Source: Fibrobacter sp. (GTDB lineage Bacteria > Fibrobacterota > Fibrobacteria > Fibrobacterales > Fibrobacteraceae). From it: a DNA stretch of 11,303 bases. The position numbers and the translations under genes are program-made. Numbering within the stretch: the first letter of the stretch is position 1; each line of letters begins with the position of its first letter. The stretch covers positions 1-11,303 of the forward strand of contig JAAYXQ010000113.1 in assembly GCA_012515825.1 (NCBI GenBank), read 5' to 3'. A model generated the notes under the pieces. The model had not been told where the DNA came from, searched no databases, and saw nothing but the letters and a program-made list of their open reading frames with translations. Of this stretch, positions 5,864 to 11,303 are shown one piece after another.

Positions 5864-7927
5864 TTAGATGAAAAACATGTCTCCATAACTTGGTAATGGC
5901 CATTGATTATCAGGAACAATTTCTTCTAAATTATCAGCAAACTGACGTGTTTTATCCATTGCGGTAAGCATCTGATCTGCATGACCACTTTTGATAGAAG
6001 TTTCTAGGTGCTCTATTGCTTCAATCAAAGAATTGACTAAAGAGGCTGTTGCTTCTACCATCTTTTGCAAGGCACTATGTTCTACTTTTGAAAGCGATGA
6101 TAATGAATTGGCTAAGTCGGCGGCATAGGAGATACCGACAGGTAAAATCATTGTCTTTGCAATCATCAAAGCACATTCAGCTTCCATAGTAATGACTCGC
6201 TCATAAGTCTCTTTAGCAATAGCGTATCTACTATTAAGTTCTTTTTCAGATAAGACAGAATACTTTTCATAAAGAGCAATGAACTTTGGATCTTTAAAGG
6301 CTTGAATTGCATCTGGAGTGCTTTTTAAGTTAGGTAAACCACGACGAGCTGCTTCATCACGCCATTCATCGCTATAACCATTACCATCAAATAAGATACG
6401 CTTGTGAGCCTTAATTTCTTTTTGAAGAATATTTTGAAGTGCGATGTTGAAATCTTCACCCGCTGTAATGGCTTTTTCCATTTCTGTAATCATTTCGTCT
6501 AAAGTACTTGCTACAGACAAGTTGAGAACGGTATTAGAAGAGGCACAACTTTGATCAGAACCAACAGCTCGCAACTCAAATTTGTTTCCTGTGAAAGCAA
6601 ATGGACTTGTGCGATTACGATCTGTAGCGTCTTTAGGTAGTTTTGGTAAACTTGAAACACCTATTTCTAAAAGCCCTCCACATTTAGAGGATTTAGGAGT
6701 ACCGCATTCTAATTGATTGATAATATCTGTGAGCTGTTCACCGAGGAAAATGGATACAATTGCAGGAGGAGCTTCGTTTGCACCAAGTCGATGGTCGTTA
6801 CCAGCAGAAGCGACAGCCGCTCTAATTAAAGGAGCATAGGTATCTACCGCTTTGATAATTGCGACTAGAACAAAAAGGAATTTTGCATTTTCATGAGGTG
6901 TTTTACCTGGAGTCAACCAGTTTTTACCATCTGGTCCAGTGATAGACCAGTTGTTATGTTTTCCAGAGCCATTCACACCAGCAAAGGGCTTTTCATGAGT
7001 AATGCAAATAAATCCGTGACGTTCAGCAATCGATTGTAAAACACTCATTGTGAGCATATTATGGTCTACGGCGAGATTTTGTTCTTCAAAGACAGGAGCA
7101 AATTCAAACTGAGCTGGGCTCACTTCATTATGTCTTGTCTTTGCAGGAATCCCTAGCTTCCAAAGTTCATGATCCACATCGGCCATAAAATTCAAAACGC
7201 GAGGATTGATTTTTCCAAAGTAATGGTCTTCCATCTGTTGATGACGCGCTGGACGAATACCAAAAAGAGTACGGCCTGTTTGCATTAAATCAGGACGCAT
7301 TTTGTACACTGTTTCATCAATTAAAAAATATTCTTGTTCGGCACCTAAAGTAATATATGGACGTTTATCCATTGGAAGATTAAATAGTTTTGCGACACGA
7401 TAAACTTGTTTAATAATGGCCGCTTGAGAACGAAGAAGAGGCGTTTTTTTATCAAGAGCTTCGCCATGGTATCCGCAGAAAACAGACGGAATACAAAGGA
7501 CTGAAACATTACCTTGACTCTTACGAATAAAAGCAGGACTAGTAGGATCCCAAGCAGTATAACCACGGGCTTCGAAAGTCGCTCTTAGACCACCCGAAGG
7601 AAAACTGGATGCATCTGGTTCACTCTGTGATAATTCTTTACCAGAAAAAGAAGCGATGACGCCACCTTCATAGTCTGGATTAAAAAAGGAATCGTGCTTT
7701 TCAGCGGTTGTTCCATTTAATGGCTGAAACCAATGTGTAAAATGGGTTGCACCTTGATCTAAGGCCCAGTTCTTCATGCCATAAGCCACTTCATCTGCAA
7801 TCGATGGATCTAAATCAGTTCCATTATGCATGGTTGCTAAAAGACTTTGGTAGGTTTGACTCGATAAATACTTACTCATTGTCTTTGCATTAAAGACTAA
7901 GCTGCCGAAATCATCTTGAATACTCAC
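5864..7927 (-). CDS. glnN: Glutamine synthetase type III (GlnN)
   Basis: The enzyme joins ammonia to glutamate using ATP and is the main route of ammonia assimilation in the cytoplasm. GTG at 7927 is the start because AAGGAG (complement of 7934-7939) lies 6 nt upstream; the longer frame to 7981 would swallow both this site and the promoter. The product has 687 residues, within the large GSIII class (about 700) and far longer than GSI or GSII. GSIII-type catalytic motifs are GAEQEYF (195-201, Glu-rich metal site), NGSGKHNNWS (319-328, ATP/ammonia region) and NRTSPFAFTGNKFELRAVGS (438-457). The GSIII-specific N-terminal region (SFPSGGLRATFEARGYTAWDP, 108-128) and a long helical C-terminal extension (about 480-687) are present. 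It stands alone, convergent with ybgF and divergent from the AlgJ-like gene. No adenylylation-type GSI features are seen. Confidence 0.97.
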   Translation of the reverse strand: MSIQDDFGSLVFNAKTMSKYLSSQTYQSLLATMHNGTDLDPSIADEVAYGMKNWALDQGATHFTHWFQPLNGTTAEKHDSFFNPDYEGGVIASFSGKELSQSEPDASSFPSGGLRATFEARGYTAWDPTSPAFIRKSQGNVSVLCIPSVFCGYHGEALDKKTPLLRSQAAIIKQVYRVAKLFNLPMDKRPYITLGAEQEYFLIDETVYKMRPDLMQTGRTLFGIRPARHQQMEDHYFGKINPRVLNFMADVDHELWKLGIPAKTRHNEVSPAQFEFAPVFEEQNLAVDHNMLTMSVLQSIAERHGFICITHEKPFAGVNGSGKHNNWSITGPDGKNWLTPGKTPHENAKFLFVLVAIIKAVDTYAPLIRAAVASAGNDHRLGANEAPPAIVSIFLGEQLTDIINQLECGTPKSSKCGGLLEIGVSSLPKLPKDATDRNRTSPFAFTGNKFELRAVGSDQSCASSNTVLNLSVASTLDEMITEMEKAITAGEDFNIALQNILQKEIKAHKRILFDGNGYSDEWRDEAARRGLPNLKSTPDAIQAFKDPKFIALYEKYSVLSEKELNSRYAIAKETYERVITMEAECALMIAKTMILPVGISYAADLANSLSSLSKVEHSALQKMVEATASLVNSLIEAIEHLETSIKSGHADQMLTAMDKTRQFADNLEEIVPDNQWPLPSYGDMFFI

Positions 7928-7952
7928 GTTCGTCTCCTTGTGGTTGATGCCA

Positions 7953-7981
7953 TTTATAACAAAAAAAAGAAAAAGAGGCAA
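7953..7981 (-). promoter_or_regulatory. Sigma70-type promoter of glnN
   Basis: Read on the minus strand, a -35 box TTGCCT (plus 7976-7981) and a -10 box TATAAA (plus 7953-7958) are separated by exactly 17 nt of T-rich sequence. Transcription would start near 7946, leaving an untranslated leader of about 19 nt that contains just the AAGGAG ribosome binding site before GTG 7927. Spacing and position fit well; no start site has been mapped. Confidence 0.65.
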
Positions 7982-8022
7982 CTATAAAAAATGATTTTAA
8001 GCCCTAAAAACCACTAGTTATT

Positions 8023-8046
8023 ATTTTACGTAAAATCAATGATTTT
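8023..8046. promoter_or_regulatory. Two overlapping perfect inverted repeats, candidate operator
   Basis: ATTTTACGTAAAAT (8023-8036) is a perfect 14-bp palindrome. It overlaps AAAATCA-A-TGATTTT (8032-8046), a perfect 7+1+7 inverted repeat. A further TGATTTT half-site lies at 7992-7998, nearer glnN. They sit in the 200-nt divergent region, about 80 bp upstream of the predicted glnN transcription start and about 80-105 bp before the AlgJ-like gene. This is a plausible activator-type position. The region is AT-rich, so some symmetry is expected by chance; the binding protein is unknown. Confidence 0.35.
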
Positions 8047-8127
8047 TGAACGCTTTGTAATCTATTAAAAACATCCAAAGCAAGGGAATAGGGATTTTTT
8101 TTATCTTGAGCTTACTATATTTATTTT

Positions 8128-9594
8128 ATGAACCGTATTGCAATTTTCTTCATTATTCTTTTTGTTGGCATATTATGTGTTCCAGCATCTACGCAATTAT
8201 TTTATTCATTGAATAAAGATGTTGCTTTTCAACCACTAGACATGATCACGGATATTTTTAAGACTCCTTTTAAAAGAGAGTCTGATCTTCGTCAGGCGAG
8301 TGATTCTTTGAATAAAACTTGGCAATCCGTGTTAAATAAAAAAGAATTTGATGCATTATCGCTTGAACCCGTTTTAGATGCCTTTCGTTTCTTAAAAACA
8401 TCTTATACGAATACGAATTCTTATACTACAATGGATTCCTCTTCCATAAAAGATCAGGATCTATTGAAAATAGAATCGCTTTTAAGTGAATTAGAAGATA
8501 ATCCTTCCGTATCTGATTCTTTAACACCTTTAATTAAACAAGCGAGTCTATCCTATGGCTCTTTTTCTATCAAACGTTTAGCTGAGTATTACTGGCATTA
8601 TGGTTTCTTAACAAGTCGTTATTGGCGTCCCTATGAAAAACGTTTAGAAGATGAAAATAAAGTCACACAAAAAAGTCGCGTATTAATACAAAGATCTTTT
8701 TGGACTTTATTTAATGAGCCTGGAGAAAAAGCTTTTTTAGGAGAAGACGATTGGCTTTTCTATCGTGACGATGTCGCCTATTTAACAATGCCAAGCCCAT
8801 TAGATAAAAATAGAAGTAAGCACTTAGATAACCCAGTAAAAGAAATTGTTGCTTTTCAAAAAGATTTACAAAAGAAAGGAATTGAACTTTTAGTCGTGAT
8901 CATACCAGGAAAGCCTTCTATTTACCCAGAGCTTTTAACCTCCTCTTGGGATTCATCTTCAGGTGTTCCTTTTACACATTCACAAGATGTCTTAAATGCA
9001 TTAAATGAAAAAGGCATTAAAACAGTCGATCTTTACAAACCATTTTTAGAAGCAAAAAAAGAAGATCAAGATTCTAATTATTTGTATTTGTACACAGACA
9101 CGCATTGGACTCCAAGAGGAGCTAAGCTTGCCGCTTCTGTTGTGGCTGAAAAGGTTCGTTCGATGGAGATGGATTTACCTGTTAATTATTATAAAGAAGA
9201 TACCACATTAGTTGAACGAGTCGGAGATGTGGCTGTGATGACTTCTTTACCTGTATTTCCTTCTCAATGGGTAAAAGCTTATCCAGTGAAAGACTCTTCT
9301 GGTGTTCTATACAAGGATAATTATAGGCAAAGTTCTATTTTGATTTTAGGAGATAGTTTTTCAAGAATATACCAGACCGATGCTCCTCGAAGTGCGGGCT
9401 TTATTTCTCATTTAGCAAAAGAGTTAAATACGCCTCTTTCTTCTATAGTGAGTGATGGAGGTGCAAGTACTCTTGTACGTGAAACGCTTGCTCGTCGAAG
9501 CGGTGTATTAAAAGGCAAAAAATTAGTGATTTGGGAATTTGTGGAACGTGATTTGCGTTTTGGTGCTGAAGGATGGAAACGGATTTCATTGTAA
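8128..9594 (+). CDS. AlgJ/AlgX-like SGNH-type O-acetyltransferase family protein
   Basis: The C-terminal half matches the AlgX/AlgJ (SGNH hydrolase-like) domain, which transfers acetyl groups to extracytoplasmic polysaccharide. Visible motifs are FLGEDDWLFYRDDV (203-216), YTDTHWTPRGAK (322-333) and ILGDSFSRIY (406-415). By family knowledge the catalytic triad would be D324 and H326 (DTHW) and S410 (GDSF), all present, so the protein should be active. An N-terminal hydrophobic segment (about 4-23) is a signal peptide or membrane anchor, placing the domain in the periplasm. Residues 40-200 are a charged, mostly helical region with no domain I recognise. The ATG at 8128 has no Shine-Dalgarno and is preceded by AT-rich DNA without a convincing promoter. 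An MBOAT acetyl-donating partner (AlgI type) would be expected nearby but is not in the window. The polysaccharide substrate is unknown. The small HTH gene follows after 7 nt. Confidence 0.82.
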   Translation: MNRIAIFFIILFVGILCVPASTQLFYSLNKDVAFQPLDMITDIFKTPFKRESDLRQASDSLNKTWQSVLNKKEFDALSLEPVLDAFRFLKTSYTNTNSYTTMDSSSIKDQDLLKIESLLSELEDNPSVSDSLTPLIKQASLSYGSFSIKRLAEYYWHYGFLTSRYWRPYEKRLEDENKVTQKSRVLIQRSFWTLFNEPGEKAFLGEDDWLFYRDDVAYLTMPSPLDKNRSKHLDNPVKEIVAFQKDLQKKGIELLVVIIPGKPSIYPELLTSSWDSSSGVPFTHSQDVLNALNEKGIKTVDLYKPFLEAKKEDQDSNYLYLYTDTHWTPRGAKLAASVVAEKVRSMEMDLPVNYYKEDTTLVERVGDVAVMTSLPVFPSQWVKAYPVKDSSGVLYKDNYRQSSILILGDSFSRIYQTDAPRSAGFISHLAKELNTPLSSIVSDGGASTLVRETLARRSGVLKGKKLVIWEFVERDLRFGAEGWKRISL

Positions 9595-9601
9595 AGGGAA
9601 T

Positions 9602-9841
9602 ATGACTAATAGAAGAAAAATACAGCCTCCTGGAGTCACCATAGAAGAAAGCATTCATTTCTTAAAAATGAGCCGTAGTGATTTTGCACGTCGTCTAGAA
9701 GTAGATGAATCTTTTTTAAATCGATTAATCGCAGGCGAAGAACAAATCACTCCTTCTTTATCGGAACGTCTCGAAGCATTGACTGGAAGCCCATCTAATT
9801 TCTGGAAAATGCTTGAATCCAAATACCGGAGAAGTTTATGA
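9602..9841 (+). CDS. Small HigA-like (XRE-family) helix-turn-helix protein
   Basis: The 79-residue protein is nearly all one DNA-binding domain. It opens with RRKIQPPGVTIEESI, like the PPGxxIxExL start of HigA/VapI-type antitoxins. A helix-turn-helix follows at about 23-45 (MSRSDFARRLEVDESFLNRLIAGE), then ITPSLSERLEALTGSPSNFWKMLESKYRRSL, close to the HigA ending 'it..lA.rLe...G.s..fW..le..Y'. ATG 9602 is chosen over a frame start at 9539 that would lie deep inside the upstream gene; AGGG (9595-9598) is 3 nt away, a short but usable distance. No HigB-type toxin gene lies on either side: the upstream gene ends 7 nt before and the stop overlaps the hemL start by 4 nt. It could be a stand-alone regulator, perhaps of its own operon. 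Function is inferred from fold only. Confidence 0.82.
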   Translation: MTNRRKIQPPGVTIEESIHFLKMSRSDFARRLEVDESFLNRLIAGEEQITPSLSERLEALTGSPSNFWKMLESKYRRSL

Positions 9842-11118
9842 GTCAGACGGATTTATGGTTAAAGGCCTGTGAAAAAATCCCAGGAGGTGTAAATTCTCCT
9901 GTGCGTGCTTTTGGGGGAGTCGGTGGAACTCCTATTTTTATTTCTAGAGCACAAGGCCCTTTTATTTATGACATTGAAGATCGTGAATATATCGATTTAG
10001 TGCTTTCTTTTGGGCCAATGATTTTGGGTCATAATCCATCTGTGGTAACAGAAGCATTAGAAAAACAATTAAAAAAAGGGCTTAGTTTTGGCGCTTGTAC
10101 AGGTGCTGAAGTTCTTTTAGCCGATCGCATTTTATCGATGGTTCAAGGGATGGACTTAGTTCGTTTAGTGAATTCAGGCACAGAAGCAACGATGTCTGCT
10201 GTGCGTGTGGCTCGTGGATTTACGGGGCGAGATAAAATAGTGAAATTCAAAGGCTGTTATCATGGCCATGGCGATTCTTTTTTAATACAAGCGGGTTCAG
10301 GAGCCTTAACTCACGGCGTTCCAAGTTCTCTTGGCGTTACACAAGGTGTTGCTAAAGATACTTTAGTCGCTTCTTATAATCACCTCGAAGAAGTAGAAGT
10401 TTTATTTGAAAAACACTCTCATGAAATTGCCGCTGTGATTGTAGAACCAGTCGCTGGAAATATGGGCGTGGTGACTCCTGCTAAAGGATTTTTGGAAGGT
10501 CTTAGACGCTTGTGTGACGCATCTGGAGCGGTTTTAATATTTGATGAGGTGATGACTGGTTTTCGTCTGGCGCGTGGTGGTGCAAGTGAATTATTTGCGG
10601 TAAAACCCGACATGATGACTTTAGGAAAAATTGTCGGTGGCGGTTTACCTTTAGCAGCTTATGCTGGGCGTCGAGAAATTATGGAAATGGTAAGCCCTCT
10701 CGGAGGCGTTTACCAAGCTGGAACTCTTTCAGGGAATCCCATGGCGACGGCGGCAGGGCTTGCTCAATTAGACCTTTTAGAACAAGAAAAGCCCTGGGCA
10801 GAGCTTGCTCTGCAAGGATCGCGCCTCGCTCAAGGTTTGCGCGATGCCGCCGCCACCGCTCGCGTTCCTGTGCAGGTGAATCAAATAGGCTCTATGATCA
10901 CCGTTTTCTTTTCAGATAAGCCAGTGATCGATACAGAAACAGCGATGGCAGCAAATGCATCTACATTTGCACGTTTTTTCCATGGCATGTTAGAAAGAGG
11001 CATATACTTACCCCCATCTCAATATGAGTCCGCATTTATTTCCACAATGCATAACGATATCATTCTTAATCAAATTATAGAGAAGGCTTCTGAAGTCTTT
11101 TCTATCATAGGAAAATAG
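9838..11118 (+). CDS. hemL: Glutamate-1-semialdehyde 2,1-aminomutase
   Basis: HemL is a PLP enzyme that converts glutamate-1-semialdehyde to 5-aminolevulinate in the C5 pathway of tetrapyrrole synthesis. The 426-residue length is normal. The N-terminal IPGGVNSPVRAFGGVGGTPIF is characteristic of the family. Other motifs are NSGTEATMSAVRVARG (112-127, PLP phosphate site), FKGCYHGHGDSFL (137-149), FDEVMTGFR (235-243, D236 contacting the PLP ring nitrogen) and TLGKIVGGGLP (261-271), in which K264 forms the Schiff base. The ATG overlaps the HTH gene's stop as ATGA and has GGAG (9828-9831) 6 nt upstream. Residues about 322-341 are encoded by an unusually GC-rich patch. The other C5 enzymes (HemA and HemB) are not in view. 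A pmbA/tldD-family gene starts 4 nt after the stop. Confidence 0.97.
   Translation: MSQTDLWLKACEKIPGGVNSPVRAFGGVGGTPIFISRAQGPFIYDIEDREYIDLVLSFGPMILGHNPSVVTEALEKQLKKGLSFGACTGAEVLLADRILSMVQGMDLVRLVNSGTEATMSAVRVARGFTGRDKIVKFKGCYHGHGDSFLIQAGSGALTHGVPSSLGVTQGVAKDTLVASYNHLEEVEVLFEKHSHEIAAVIVEPVAGNMGVVTPAKGFLEGLRRLCDASGAVLIFDEVMTGFRLARGGASELFAVKPDMMTLGKIVGGGLPLAAYAGRREIMEMVSPLGGVYQAGTLSGNPMATAAGLAQLDLLEQEKPWAELALQGSRLAQGLRDAAATARVPVQVNQIGSMITVFFSDKPVIDTETAMAANASTFARFFHGMLERGIYLPPSQYESAFISTMHNDIILNQIIEKASEVFSIIGK
10798..10813. repeat. hemL: Perfect inverted repeat inside hemL
   Basis: GCAGAGC (10798-10804) and GCTCTGC (10807-10813) are perfect inverted copies separated by TT. No T run follows, so this is not an intrinsic terminator. 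It marks the left edge of the GC-rich patch in hemL and could form a small mRNA hairpin. Confidence 0.5.
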
Positions 11119-11122
11119 ATTT

Positions 11123-11303
11123 ATGGATATTCAAGAAGCTGTCTTACACCTTAAAGAAATAGCCTCTAAAAAAGTTGAACAATTTGATATTATTGCAGGT
11201 CGTTCCCTTTCAGAAGGCCTTTCGTTATTTCAGAGCAAGGTGCAAAATACAGAAATATCAGAGTCAGTGGGCCTTGGTATACGTGTTTTTAAGAATGGTT
11301 CTC
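11123..11303 (+). CDS. PmbA/TldD-family protein, N-terminal fragment, cut by the window end
   Basis: Sixty codons are visible, starting at ATG 11123, 4 nt after the hemL stop. The fragment reads like the N-terminal domain of PmbA (TldE)/TldD proteins: a leading helix (EAVLHLKEIASKKVEQFDI), a strand with self-directed residues (GRSLSEGLSLFQSKVQNTEIS) and the characteristic GLGIRVFKNGS. In E. coli TldD and PmbA form a cytoplasmic metalloprotease that processes peptides such as microcin B17 and acts on CcdA. PmbA/TldE is slightly favoured over TldD, but the distinguishing metal-binding motif HExxH of TldD would lie beyond the window. The close spacing suggests co-transcription with hemL. The ribosome binding site is weak (AGG at 11109-11111). 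Confidence 0.8.
   Translation, partial: MDIQEAVLHLKEIASKKVEQFDIIAGRSLSEGLSLFQSKVQNTEISESVGLGIRVFKNGS

Noticed and set aside
7928..7981. An 18-residue N-terminal extension of glutamine synthetase up to 7981
   Set aside because: It would include the ribosome binding site and the -10/-35 promoter boxes, and it resembles no GSIII N-terminus; GTG 7927 is better.
8047..8127. A promoter for the AlgJ-like gene (TTGAAC 8046, TATATT 8116 and similar)
   Set aside because: No pair of boxes has a spacing near 17 nt. Transcription must start in this region, but no site stands out.
9539..9601. A longer start for the HTH gene at 9539
   Set aside because: It lies inside the end of the AlgJ-like gene, has no ribosome binding site, and adds residues unlike any HigA-type protein.
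1..11303. CRISPR array, tRNA/rRNA, insertion sequence, prophage or attachment-site signals
   Set aside because: I saw no spaced direct repeats, no cloverleaf-like segment, no transposase or integrase, and no terminal repeats; the window is almost fully occupied by housekeeping and envelope genes.

Overview
The window is a low-GC stretch of a Gram-negative bacterial chromosome carrying housekeeping and cell-envelope genes. A complete Tol-Pal cluster, two lipoproteins with lipoboxes, and a secreted SGNH acetyltransferase-like protein show an outer membrane. The lineage is inferred. A type III glutamine synthetase, a PurN whose NIHPSLLPKYGG segment resembles Bacteroidota-type enzymes, and a TonB-like TolA fit the FCB (Fibrobacterota-Chlorobiota-Bacteroidota) group. 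Strong Shine-Dalgarno sites before several genes argue against a typical Bacteroidota genome, so a low-GC Fibrobacterota-like organism is my best guess. No 16S or other phylogenetic marker is present to prove it.

Layout. Positions 1-1048 hold the 3' part of purN (cut by the window edge) and complete rnhB, 5 nt apart. Positions 1165-5726 hold tolQ-tolR-tolA-tolB-pal-ybgF (cpoB) on the plus strand, with overlaps or short gaps, and without the ybgC thioesterase that often heads the cluster in Proteobacteria. Positions 5727-5863 hold two terminator-like structures where the cluster meets a convergent gene. Positions 5864-7927 (minus strand) encode a type III glutamine synthetase (glnN) with a clear promoter. 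The 200-nt divergent region 7928-8127 carries that promoter and two overlapping perfect inverted repeats. Positions 8128-11303 (plus strand) hold an AlgJ/AlgX-like protein, a small HigA-like helix-turn-helix protein, hemL and the 5' end of a pmbA/tldD-family gene, all within a few nucleotides of each other.

How the genes work together. TolQ and TolR form the inner-membrane motor, TolA spans the periplasm, TolB and Pal form the outer-membrane and peptidoglycan end, and YbgF/CpoB is the accessory coiled-coil/TPR protein; together they constrict the outer membrane at division. GlnN assimilates ammonia. HemL makes 5-aminolevulinate for haem by the C5 route. The last four genes look co-transcribed but have no obvious common pathway.

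No clearly new multi-gene system is visible. The points most worth a second look are the HigA-like protein with no toxin gene whose stop overlaps the hemL start, the AlgJ/AlgX-like protein with no MBOAT partner in view, the TonB-style TolA, and the palindromes upstream of glnN. Several starts were moved from the longest reading frame to codons with good ribosome binding sites: tolQ GTG 1165, tolB ATG 3022, ybgF ATG 4920, glnN GTG 7927 and the HTH gene ATG 9602.
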